Notes: a model not told the origin generated them from the letters alone. Positions 17,097 to 24,776 are shown, counted from the stretch's first letter. The stretch is 40,458 bases of DNA from Alphaproteobacteria bacterium UBA6187 (GCA_002422795.1 DITJ01000082.1:1-40458); one strand, 5' to 3'. Numbers and translations are program-made.

Positions 17097-17220
17097 CACC
17101 GCCTCCTTATCTAATCACCCGCGTCGTCGTGCTGCGGTCTCGGTGTGCTCACGTATGTTTAATACGCCCTGCGCACCGCAGCCGAAACTCCTAGCGGATC
17201 GATTGATAAGGAAGCGGTAT
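17097..17220. repeat. Variable-arm palindrome with CTCAyGTA core, copy 2
   Basis: Occupies the gap (17048-17411) between the small gene and the histidine kinase. Left arm ACCGCCTCCTTATCTAATC (17098-17116) pairs, with two mismatches, with GATTGATAAGGAAGCGGTAT (17201-17220). The core CTCACGTATGTTTAATACGC (17149-17168) is nearly identical to that at 7206-7225. The flanking words CGTCGTC and CTCCTAG recur, in the same order, in the inverse of 20040-20095. The rest of the gap is AT-rich and holds nothing else recognisable. Confidence 0.82.
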
Positions 17221-17411
17221 TATACTCATTCCCTTTTAAACCGAAGATTTCTTCAGTTGGCAAGTATCATTAAAGCCACTTAGCCCCTATTTCTCACCAA
17301 TTATACTCTGGCAATTATAGTGAATTTGCTTTTTATTGCTATGTGTAGCTATACCTACATGAGCCTATATTTGACAACGCGTAAATAAAAATGGATCATA
17401 TACAATGAAAA

Positions 17412-18563
17412 TTATGAATGGGTTTGTTGCTGCAATAATTCTATTCGAGGCAATCGCACAGTAAATATTGTGCCTTCTTTTTCAGAGGAGGTTACAGCAA
17501 TTTTACCGCCATGTGCGATAACGATTTCTTTTGCTATATAAAGACCAAGTCCTAAACCCGTTGACACATCTCGTTTCTCACCTTCTTTAACTATGCGGGT
17601 AAAGCTATCAAAGATGGCGCTCATTTTATCAGGTGGAATTGCTTTGCCTTCGTTGTGAATTTCTATAGTAATTTCTTCCGGTTTGCCTGTGATAGTTACG
17701 CTAATTGGTGAATTTTCCATTCCATATTTTACTGCATTACCAATTAAATTGGAAAATATTTGTAAAATACGGATATTATCCCACGTGCCTTCAAGATTCC
17801 CTGTTTTTATAAATAATATAACACGGTCTGGATAGAAGGCTTGAATTTCATCTACAGCTTGTTTTGCTACAACACCTATATCCATTGGCACTACTGATAT
17901 AGGAATGCCGGTACCAAGAGTTATACGGGTTAAATCCATAAGGTCAGCAATCATTTGGCTAATTCGCTTTGTGCTGGTTTCAATCTGCGAAGCTAAAGAA
18001 ACCTGCTCTTCACTTAAACCACCTTTTGCCAGTAGTAGTTCGCAAGAAGTTGCTATAGCGCCTAGAGGATTGCGTAGATCATGGCTAAGTATACCGATAA
18101 ACATATCTTTTGAATACTCAACTTTTTCTTTGAAGCTGATAACTGATTCCATCAATGCCTGGTCTATTGCTTCATTGAATCGTATTAAATCTGAAAGATC
18201 TGTAGGCTCTACTTGAATCCATTCCCTAGTCCATAATTTAATGATGCTGGCACGCAAGGCACGATATTCAGAGGCCATTTGCACCATATCGAAGCCACTT
18301 TCTGAACGTAGTTTTGCATGGGTCTGTGCTGCACTATCTTTACTGCCCCCTTCTTCAGGACCAAGACCCTTTGATTTTTTGCTCTGCTGTGATGCAGTTT
18401 GATTGGATTCAATATCCCTTGCAATAAAATTAAGAATTTCTTGCGAGTGGTCACGCAAAGCAATACGGTTCATATTCTGGGCAGCAGGCAATGTTCGTGC
18501 AAAAGCTTCCCATTCACTGATTATTTTTTCGCTGTTTGACTTAATGAAGTCAGATAACATCAT
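17412..18563 (-). CDS. Soluble sensor histidine kinase with RsbRD-like N-terminal domain
   Basis: 383-residue cytoplasmic kinase without membrane segments. The N-terminal helical domain (about 5-145) resembles RsbRD_N sensor domains: LSDFIKSNSEKIISEWEAFA at the start and SGFDMVQMASEYRALRASIIKLW at about 89-111. A Gln/Ser/Lys-rich linker interrupts it at about 55-85. The HisKA domain has the H-box GILSHDLRNPL with His161. The HATPase domain has the N-box FSNLIGNAVKYG (Asn276), DSFTR, and the G-boxes STGLGLGLYIAKEI (335-348). It autophosphorylates and would pass phosphate to a response regulator, but none is adjacent, so the kinase is an orphan here. RBS GGAAT precedes ATG 18563; a second ATG follows directly. 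Confidence 0.88.
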   Translation of the reverse strand: MMLSDFIKSNSEKIISEWEAFARTLPAAQNMNRIALRDHSQEILNFIARDIESNQTASQQSKKSKGLGPEEGGSKDSAAQTHAKLRSESGFDMVQMASEYRALRASIIKLWTREWIQVEPTDLSDLIRFNEAIDQALMESVISFKEKVEYSKDMFIGILSHDLRNPLGAIATSCELLLAKGGLSEEQVSLASQIETSTKRISQMIADLMDLTRITLGTGIPISVVPMDIGVVAKQAVDEIQAFYPDRVILFIKTGNLEGTWDNIRILQIFSNLIGNAVKYGMENSPISVTITGKPEEITIEIHNEGKAIPPDKMSAIFDSFTRIVKEGEKRDVSTGLGLGLYIAKEIVIAHGGKIAVTSSEKEGTIFTVRLPRIELLQQQTHS

Positions 18564-18632
18564 GTTTATTCCTTCAATATATTACTTATTTATATTTCTT
18601 TTAATATCTTTTCTCAATGCGGAGATATTTAT

Positions 18633-18692
18633 TATAGTGTTTTCGCTTTACAAAAATCATAAGAAATCGAGGCGATGTGCAGCAGAACTATA
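18633..18692. repeat. Short form of the TATAGT/ACTATA palindromic element
   Basis: Begins TATAGTGTTTTCGCTTT, as does the 106-bp element in inverse orientation at 37391..37496, continues through GAAATCGAGGCGATGTG, and ends in ACTATA after only 60 bases. It looks like an internally deleted copy. It lies in the 277-base gap before the kinase gene. A 68-codon open frame starting inside it is probably fortuitous. Confidence 0.75.
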
Positions 18693-18840
18693 GGAATTTG
18701 CTTTGTAATGGCTGCTTTGTCCCTACATCATTGCGATAAGCCGACCTCTTGGGAGCGCGAGAAAGCAATTATGTTAGCAATAAAGAGCGGCGGCTATTCA
18801 AAAGTTAAAGCGCCATCGGAGTTTACCAACCGGATTCTTG

Positions 18841-19812
18841 TTAATCAGCAGCAACCATTTCCATTTTCTTTATCTGCATAATTCTTTTATTAACCAATTC
18901 TTCGTAATCTTCAGATTCTTCTGCGGTTATAATATTGGCTTTGTGCAATAGCTCTTTTATAGTCTTCATACCTTTGGCAACCGCATCAAAAACATCATCT
19001 GTAATGCGCTCAAGCCCATTATTTTCAACATGTGATGCCAGCGCTTTTATTTTTTCAGCGGCATCTGGTATTTTAGCCATATTCAAATTATCAGCGGCAT
19101 GCATAAATATACACGCTGCAAGTTTATTAAACCCAATCATTGATTGGCCGGTACTTTCTAAATTGCGGGCTTCGGGGTGCAAATTAAGGCTGCTTTCCAG
19201 CAAATCAGCCAAATGATGGGTGGCCTTGGCTGAAACCAGGTAATCCGGTTCATTTGCAGCGCCAATATAAGGCCGCGCCTGCTTCCTTTTGCTACCATAA
19301 TCATACAGCGTATCCTGCAACGCAGATGCTTTAATTCCGCATGGGTGTGAAATATTTGCGGCCCTTTCTATTGCCTTTAAGGTTCTTTCACCAGCCTGCC
19401 CCGCAACAAGGGCGTTTTTGGCTTTTTCACTAACCATATTAAACATAACAGCAATCATGCCTGTTGTTGGAACACCTGAGATTGGTACGGTATTACTTAT
19501 ATTTTCCAGTGCTTCTTTAATATGCCCGGAGAAACTCTCAATATTTCCTGTATTACCATTTTCCGCTAAACTTGGTAGTTTATCAAATTCATGCAGAGGT
19601 ATTCCATGCTCCTCCAGCAAATTATGCAGGGTTTTATAATCACATACTGAATAAAGATTTGTTTTATCCGAAGCTTGTTTGTTTTTCTGGGCGTTATGAA
19701 TGGCATGCAGACCAACTTTCAACTGCATCACTTTATTTTTATCAAACGTGATAAAGCTTTCTATTAGTTCTGCGGTAGCTTTATTCAGGTTACGCCTAGT
19801 TTCATCTATCAT
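18841..19812 (-). CDS. Helical hypothetical protein
   Basis: About 323 residues, not recognised. The predicted character is almost entirely alpha-helical and hydrophilic, with no signal peptide or membrane segment. Repeated short helices contain patterns such as KAIERAANISHPCGIKASALQ and FDAVAKGMKTIKELLHKANI, and the C-terminus is charged (ESEDYEELVNKRIMQIKKMEMV). The frame is open to an ATG at 19836, but ATG 19812 is preceded by AAGGG at good spacing, so I chose it. No neighbour suggests a role; it stands alone between a kinase and valS, flanked by repeats. Lineage-restricted proteins of this type can be secreted effectors, but nothing here shows that. Confidence 0.7.
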   Translation of the reverse strand: MIDETRRNLNKATAELIESFITFDKNKVMQLKVGLHAIHNAQKNKQASDKTNLYSVCDYKTLHNLLEEHGIPLHEFDKLPSLAENGNTGNIESFSGHIKEALENISNTVPISGVPTTGMIAVMFNMVSEKAKNALVAGQAGERTLKAIERAANISHPCGIKASALQDTLYDYGSKRKQARPYIGAANEPDYLVSAKATHHLADLLESSLNLHPEARNLESTGQSMIGFNKLAACIFMHAADNLNMAKIPDAAEKIKALASHVENNGLERITDDVFDAVAKGMKTIKELLHKANIITAEESEDYEELVNKRIMQIKKMEMVAAD

Positions 19813-19972
19813 AAAACCCTTAATTTCAGGTTGCATTTCACACTACAGCGAAACTACCTTAATTTGCAAAAGGTTTTTTTGATATAAAGCAAAAAAAATA
19901 GAAGAATCACTGTAAATATTAATATATTAACTATATTTACGCGGGTAATAAGTTCCGAGTTTCTAAGCAAAA

Positions 19973-20207
19973 TCATTCCAGAAGCTTAAGACCTCTGCAT
20001 AATGAGGATTTTTCGAGTGAGTTCTAGGAGCGCCCGCCCGCAGAACCGCAGTGTAAATAGACGTACATGAGGATTTGAGGACGGACGTGACGACGAAATC
20101 ACCAAAAAACACCATTATGCAGAGGTCTTAGCTTGGGAGACTTGCTCTACAAGGTGTCTACTTCAGCCGCCTTGTAGAGTTAGTCGAACTTGCTATCTGG
20201 AATGACG
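19973..20207. repeat. Composite palindromic repeat module 1, copy 3, split by another element
   Basis: Starts TCATTCCAGAAGCT (19973-19986) and ends TGCTATCTGGAATGACG (20191-20207). The module 1 hairpin is GACT (20139-20142) plus CTCTACAAGG (20145-20154) pairing with CCTTGTAGAG (20170-20179) plus AGTC (20182-20185), with CTACTTCAGCCG in the loop. A second palindrome (19987..20130) is inserted near the left end. Module 2 is absent. It lies just past the valS stop codon. Confidence 0.87.
19987..20130. repeat. Nested palindrome inserted in the composite repeat, copy 3 of the variable-arm family
   Basis: Ends are a perfect 18-bp inverted repeat, TAAGACCTCTGCATAATG (19987-20004) and CATTATGCAGAGGTCTTA (20113-20130). 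GCT lies on both sides, or TA if the two outermost bases are read as target duplication. The interior read on the minus strand contains CTCATGTACGTCTATTTACA plus CGTCGTC and CTCCTAG words, linking it to the cores at 7206 and 17149. No transposase is encoded in the 144 bp. Confidence 0.85.
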
Positions 20208-20222
20208 CAATTTGTGGCTTTA

Positions 20223-23159
20223 TTAAGCCGCATCACTATTACTTGATTGTCTTGCAAACTCCACAGTAACTTCAAACTTGCCATCCTCAGTTTTAGTAGC
20301 AAGCCCCTGCCCTTCCTCGAACTGTTTATTAACAAACACTATTTCAGTTGCGCTTGTTACATTCTTAAGGTCGGTGGCAAAATTCTCAAGCTGCGTACTA
20401 GCATTATCCCCGGTTATGGAAATAAAGTTGAGCGGCCATTTTATTGATACATTGCGCTCGGCTTTAAGCTTACGCACTGCATTTAAAACTGCAACCGCTG
20501 TAATTCCGGCATTTTCAGCGTCAGTATTTTCCGGGTAATCCTTGGATAAAGGCCAGTTGCCGCGTGCATGGATAGAGCCGCCAGCTTTCACTTTATCATC
20601 AAATATATGCGTGTAAAGCTCATCGGTTACATGCGGCACGATTGGTGCGAATAAGCGCAAGATACCGTCCAGGCAGTGATAGATGGTGTAGACAGCAGAA
20701 AGCTGCGGTACTAGGTGCTGGGTGCTAGGTGCTGGGAAATCCTTATCCAGCCCCAAGTCCCTAGCCCCTAGTCCCTCTTCTCCATATACCCTGCCCTTCA
20801 CCAACTCCAGATAATTATCACAGAAATCATTCCAGAAGAAATCTTCGGCGGCAACGCGGGCATCGCAATATTCAAATTTATCAAATTCTTGCGTAGCTTT
20901 GTCTATTGCTTTTTTTAAGCGGGTTAATATCCACAAATCCAGAGGCTCGGTTATTACCCCATTTTTTACATCTTCAATTGCTGTAAGCGGTTTTTGCTGG
21001 ATTTTATCAAGATGGATTGCCGCAAATTTCGTAGCATTCCAAAGTTTGGTTACTAACTTCCTGCCGATTTTAAGAACATCTTCAGAAAATGCAGTATCGC
21101 AGCCAAGGCGCGATGTTGAAGCCCAGAAACGCACCACATCCGCGCCTTTTTCCTCAATCAAATCCACTGGAGTTATTACATTACCCTTAGATTTACTCAT
21201 TTTGGTTTTATCTGATGCCAAACACCAGCCAGAAATCATCAGGTTTTTCCAAGGAATTTTATCTTCATGCAAATGTGCTTTTACAATAGTATAAAACGCC
21301 CATGTGCGGATGATCTCATGCGCTTGCGGGCGCAGGTCGGCTGGGAATAGTTTGGAGTGGCGGTTGGCGTCTAAAATAAAGGGATTAAGGGATGAAGGTG
21401 TAAGGGATAAAGAACTCTTACTCCCGTCTTCCCTTACCCCCTTATTCCCTTCACTATTAATCCCCTTCGAGCTTAATTGCGGAGAGATTGAAGAAGTTGC
21501 CCAGGTGTCCATCACATCCGCTTCTGCAATAACTTCATCGCGGCTATAGCCCTTTGGTAAATCCACAAGCGGGTTAACAGGTAAATCAGCAGCATCAGGC
21601 AATATAATTTTGCCTTCCTCCCCTGCCCTTTTGGAATACCAAACCGGGAACGGAACACCGAAATAACGCTGGCGTGAAATACACCAATCCCATGAAAGCC
21701 CGTCAATCCACTGGTTGATTCGGATGCGCATATAATCAGGGTGCCAGTTGCACTCAGCAGCTTTGGCTTTTAATTCTTCTTTCTGGTCGAGGATTTTTAT
21801 AAACCATTGGTGGGTAGGCAGAATTTCAAGTGCCGCACCAGAACGCTCCGCACATTTTACTGCGTGGGTTATAGGTTCTTGTTTTATAAGCAGGTTATTT
21901 TCGCGTAGCAGGTTAATTATTATTTCACGTGCGCCTGGGGATTTTGGGTCTGGGTTGGAGACTTTTTTGTTTTTTATTTTCTGGAATACTTCAATAAATT
22001 TAGCAAAGCATACGCAATCATCACTCATAATTACCGCAATACCAGGCTGCTCTAAATCTTCTATATTTTCAGATACTCCCTCACTTATTGCTGCATTATA
22101 AGCAAATACTAATATTTTTCCATCAGAAGAAGCAAGCTCAGAGAAATCAATTTTTCCATATTTATTAAGGATAACCCTCATTGGCAAATTATGCATCCGC
22201 CACCACAAAATATCCGTCTCATCACCAAAGGTACAGCACATTACAAGGCCAGTGCCTTTTTCTATCTTCACATTTTCATCGGCAAGGAGCGGTACTTTCA
22301 CGCCGAATAATGCCGTTACCGCATTCTTATTCCTTAAATCCTGCCCACCATTTGCAACGTCAGTTCCGTTATATCTTTTATCATCAGGGTGATAGAAAAC
22401 CGCAACACAAGCGCCAAGAAGTTCCGGGCGGGTGGTGGCTATGGTGATCGTCATTGCGAGCGCAGCGTGGCAATCCATCTTTCTTTCCTGACTTTCTCCC
22501 TCATGGATTGCCACGTCGGCTTCGCCTCCTCGCAATGACGAATCCTCAACCCCAAACGTAATATAATTCATGCTCGATGGCAGTTCCTTATCCTCCACCT
22601 CGGCTTGCGCAATGGCAGTCTGGTCTACAGGGTCCCACAGCATTGGCTGAAGTTTGCGGTAAACTTTTTCCTTATTAAATAAATCCAAAAATGAAAGTTG
22701 TGAAATCTTGCGGCTTTCTGCGCTTATAGTATGATATTCCTGCTTCCAATCCACACTTAGCGCAACGGATTCAAATAAATGGCGGAATTCTTTTCTTGCG
22801 TCTGTTGATACATCTTCGCATAATTTAATGAAATCTTCGCGGCTCATATCGGTTGCGCGAACCTTCTTTACCTTTTCAACAAGGCGCTCGGTTGGCAGAC
22901 CGTTATCGTCAAAACCCATCGGGTAGAAAACATCCTTGCCGATCATGCGCTGGTAACGCGCTACAAAATCGGCCTGCGCGTATGAAAATATATGCCCCAT
23001 ATGCAAAACACCGGAAACTGTTGGTGGTGGGGTATCTATTACGAAAGTTTCATCACGCGGCTGGTCGTCTTTCCAGCTATATACCTGATTTTCCTCCCAA
23101 TATTCCTGCCATTTCTTTTCAGAGGTTTTATGATCATAATTTTGCGGTAGGGGTTTCAT
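20223..23159 (-). CDS. valS: Valyl-tRNA synthetase, archaeal-like type, with in-frame insertions
   Basis: Class I synthetase charging tRNA-Val. The catalytic core has HMGH (53-56) and KMSKS (653-657); the editing domain contains ATTRPELLGACVAVFYHPDD (241-260). MGFDDNGLPTER and FPADLRPQAHEIIRTW fit the archaeal-like ValRS known from Rickettsiales, and the C-terminal coiled-coil arm of standard bacterial ValRS is missing. The protein is 978 aa, where rickettsial homologues, as I recall them, are near 810-820. The excess lies in four places. Three are repeat-derived: residues 206-237 (a 92-bp palindrome), about 567-597 and about 796-820 (word-repeat palindromes). The fourth, about 352-408, has no visible repeat. 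All keep frame and avoid catalytic motifs, so the enzyme is probably active. Confidence 0.96.
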   Translation of the reverse strand: MKPLPQNYDHKTSEKKWQEYWEENQVYSWKDDQPRDETFVIDTPPPTVSGVLHMGHIFSYAQADFVARYQRMIGKDVFYPMGFDDNGLPTERLVEKVKKVRATDMSREDFIKLCEDVSTDARKEFRHLFESVALSVDWKQEYHTISAESRKISQLSFLDLFNKEKVYRKLQPMLWDPVDQTAIAQAEVEDKELPSSMNYITFGVEDSSLRGGEADVAIHEGESQERKMDCHAALAMTITIATTRPELLGACVAVFYHPDDKRYNGTDVANGGQDLRNKNAVTALFGVKVPLLADENVKIEKGTGLVMCCTFGDETDILWWRMHNLPMRVILNKYGKIDFSELASSDGKILVFAYNAAISEGVSENIEDLEQPGIAVIMSDDCVCFAKFIEVFQKIKNKKVSNPDPKSPGAREIIINLLRENNLLIKQEPITHAVKCAERSGAALEILPTHQWFIKILDQKEELKAKAAECNWHPDYMRIRINQWIDGLSWDWCISRQRYFGVPFPVWYSKRAGEEGKIILPDAADLPVNPLVDLPKGYSRDEVIAEADVMDTWATSSISPQLSSKGINSEGNKGVREDGSKSSLSLTPSSLNPFILDANRHSKLFPADLRPQAHEIIRTWAFYTIVKAHLHEDKIPWKNLMISGWCLASDKTKMSKSKGNVITPVDLIEEKGADVVRFWASTSRLGCDTAFSEDVLKIGRKLVTKLWNATKFAAIHLDKIQQKPLTAIEDVKNGVITEPLDLWILTRLKKAIDKATQEFDKFEYCDARVAAEDFFWNDFCDNYLELVKGRVYGEEGLGARDLGLDKDFPAPSTQHLVPQLSAVYTIYHCLDGILRLFAPIVPHVTDELYTHIFDDKVKAGGSIHARGNWPLSKDYPENTDAENAGITAVAVLNAVRKLKAERNVSIKWPLNFISITGDNASTQLENFATDLKNVTSATEIVFVNKQFEEGQGLATKTEDGKFEVTVEFARQSSNSDAA
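20709..20782. repeat. Word-repeat palindrome inside valS (7-base unit)
   Basis: Left arm is built of CTAGGTG/CTGGGTG units (about 20713-20741) and the right arm of diverged complementary GTCCCTAGCCCC units (about 20754-20782), with AATCCTTATCC between. It encodes roughly residues 796-820 of ValRS in frame (GLGARDLGLDKDFPAPSTQH). Same architecture as 25603..25674 and 29328..29379, different word. Confidence 0.8.
21374..21466. repeat. Word-repeat palindrome inside valS (8-base unit)
   Basis: Left arm has degenerate TTAAGGGA/TGAAGGTG/TAAGGGAT units from about 21379; the right arm carries CCCTTACCCCCTTATTCCCTT as diverged complement. It encodes about residues 567-597 of ValRS (INSEGNKGVREDGSKSSLSL and following) in frame, between the SPQLSSKG and HSKLFPADLRPQ segments. 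Confidence 0.8.
22449..22540. repeat. 92-bp palindromic repeat inside valS
   Basis: CGTCATTGCGAG (22449-22460) pairs with CTCGCAATGACG (22529-22540), and TGGCAATCCAT (22468-22478) pairs with ATGGATTGCCA (22503-22513). This palindrome type is widespread in alphaproteobacterial and other genomes. Translated, it gives SLRGGEADVAIHEGES and MDCHAALAMT, residues about 206-237 of ValRS. A diverged relative lies at 27511-27559. Confidence 0.9.
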
Positions 23160-23258
23160 AATTCAAACAATTTTGGGAGTTAATTTAAAGGGAAAATAAG
23201 TAAAAATTTATCAGTAATCAAGGACTTTTACAAAATCCACCGATATAAAAATACATAT

Positions 23259-23422
23259 TAGGCTCTGTTAACAAAGTTTTTATAGAGGCATTTTTTTATA
23301 TTTTTGAGCGAAAATTTAAGAAATTTTTTTCTAATAGCGGCACTATTTGAAATAAAATTTATTCAATTTGTAGCCAAAAAGATATAAAATGCAGTCATAA
23401 AATACTTTGTTAACAGAGCCTA
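23259..23422. mobile_element. MITE-like element with 19-bp perfect terminal inverted repeats
   Basis: TAGGCTCTGTTAACAAAGT (23259-23277) and ACTTTGTTAACAGAGCCTA (23404-23422) bound a 164-bp AT-rich element with no ORF. The outermost TA on both sides may be the target duplication, leaving GGCTCTGTTAACAAAGT ends. It is too short to encode a transposase and would need one in trans. It lies between valS and tspO. Confidence 0.85.
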
Positions 23423-23427
23423 AGACT

Positions 23428-23901
23428 TTAGTTTAAATATACAATTCCGGCATTCAATGTAAGCGCGTAACTCACCCAAAGTAGGTAAGGAACTAGCAGC
23501 ATTGCAGCCAGCTTATCTATACGTATAAATTTTCGAATAGTGATGATAATTGAAACTAGTAATATAAATATATCTAACAGGCCAGCGACGTGGTTTTTTA
23601 ATCCGAAGAAAAGTATCGACCACATTAAGTTGATAAATAGCTGGAAAAAGTACCAATGCATTGCCGAGTTTTTAAACTGGTTTTTGCCAATACTAACCCA
23701 GACACGCCAACCGCTTACAGCTATCATGATATAAAGTGCAGTCCATACAGGTCCAAAAACCCATGCAGGCGGATTCCAGGAAACTTTAACAAGGGTTGGA
23801 TACCAATTTTGTACCGAAGTGAAAGTGGCGTAGCTACCAATAATCTGCACTACAGCAATTAACACCAGGAATCCTATTAGAGATATAAATTTATTTTTCA
23901 T
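23428..23901 (-). CDS. tspO: TspO/MBR family membrane protein
   Basis: 157-residue inner or outer membrane protein with five hydrophobic segments. The family pattern is clear: SVQNWYPTLVKVSWNPPAWVFGPVWTALYIMIAVSGWRVW (about 29-68), with the Pro and Trp residues of the ligand pocket. TspO proteins bind porphyrins, heme or cholesterol-like ligands and are tied to oxidative-stress and tetrapyrrole responses in alphaproteobacteria. The gene starts within the last 11 bases of oxyR on the same strand, so it is likely translated with oxyR, which agrees with a redox role. Length is normal. Confidence 0.95.
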   Translation of the reverse strand: MKNKFISLIGFLVLIAVVQIIGSYATFTSVQNWYPTLVKVSWNPPAWVFGPVWTALYIMIAVSGWRVWVSIGKNQFKNSAMHWYFFQLFINLMWSILFFGLKNHVAGLLDIFILLVSIIITIRKFIRIDKLAAMLLVPYLLWVSYALTLNAGIVYLN

Positions 23902-24772
23902 TTTTTCCTATTAGTCTTATAATTTTTTCTACCACCTTCTTGCGTGGGCTGGTTTTACGCCAGACGATGCCTATAGTACGTGAGGGTTGTTTGCCTGCAA
24001 ATGGAATGTAGGATATCAGCTTATCTTTCTCCGAACTTATAGCAATTTCAGGGATTAATGTAATGCCAGAGCCTGCGGCTACCATTTGCCGCAGCGTCTC
24101 CAAACTGGTAGCGCGGAAACCAGAGGTTTCTTTTGCCCCGCTAAAATGGCACACCTGCAAAGCCTGATTCCTCATACAATGCCCATCTTCCAAAAGCAAC
24201 AAGGATTCATGGCTTATATCATCCATGGTAACAGTTTTATTTTTAGCTAAATTATGCGCACCCGGAACTGCTAAACGGAATTTATCTTCAAATAAAATAG
24301 CAGTTGCAAGAGTTTCATTTTCTATAGGCAACGCCAATATTGCCGCATCTATCTCGCCTTGTAATAATTTTTCTATAAGGATTGGCGATTTTTCCTCAAG
24401 TAGTAACAATTGTAGTTTTGGCATTGCGGTTTTAATCGGGGAAATAATTTTTGGCAAAAAATATGGTGCAACCGTTGGAAAAGCGCCAAGCCTGAATTCT
24501 CCTGCAAATGGGTCGCGGCACGATTTTGAATAAGTTATCAAATCATCTGCCCCGGCAACAATGCTACGCGCCATTTTTATAATTTCATGCCCGTAATCCG
24601 TTAGCATAACCTGTTTATTGGTGCGTTCAAACACATTAACACCAAAATATTCCTCAAGCTTCTTTATTTGCATACTAAGGGTTGGCTGGCTTACATGGCA
24701 CGCCTTTGCCGCCTTACCAAAATTAAGGTGTTCCGCCACTTCTATAAGATATTTTAAATCACGCAGGTTCAT
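23891..24772 (-). CDS. oxyR: LysR-type peroxide sensor OxyR
   Basis: 293-residue LysR-family regulator. The N-terminal winged helix has LRDLKYLIEVAEHLNFGKAAKACHVSQPTLS (about 3-33). The effector domain holds Cys199 and Cys208 in EDGHCMRNQALQVC, at the same numbers as the redox pair of E. coli OxyR, so it should form the H2O2-induced disulfide. It is divergent from ahpC, ahpD and dps, the classic targets, and a near-consensus OxyR site begins five bases upstream of its ATG, implying autoregulation. tspO overlaps the 3' end. Confidence 0.95.
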   Translation of the reverse strand: MNLRDLKYLIEVAEHLNFGKAAKACHVSQPTLSMQIKKLEEYFGVNVFERTNKQVMLTDYGHEIIKMARSIVAGADDLITYSKSCRDPFAGEFRLGAFPTVAPYFLPKIISPIKTAMPKLQLLLLEEKSPILIEKLLQGEIDAAILALPIENETLATAILFEDKFRLAVPGAHNLAKNKTVTMDDISHESLLLLEDGHCMRNQALQVCHFSGAKETSGFRATSLETLRQMVAAGSGITLIPEIAISSEKDKLISYIPFAGKQPSRTIGIVWRKTSPRKKVVEKIIRLIGKNEK

Positions 24773-24776
24773 AACA

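Noticed and set aside
18675..18881. 68-codon frame between the kinase and the helical hypothetical gene
   Set aside because: It starts inside a dispersed repeat, overlaps the next gene by 41 bases, has no ribosome-binding site and no convincing lipobox or domain.
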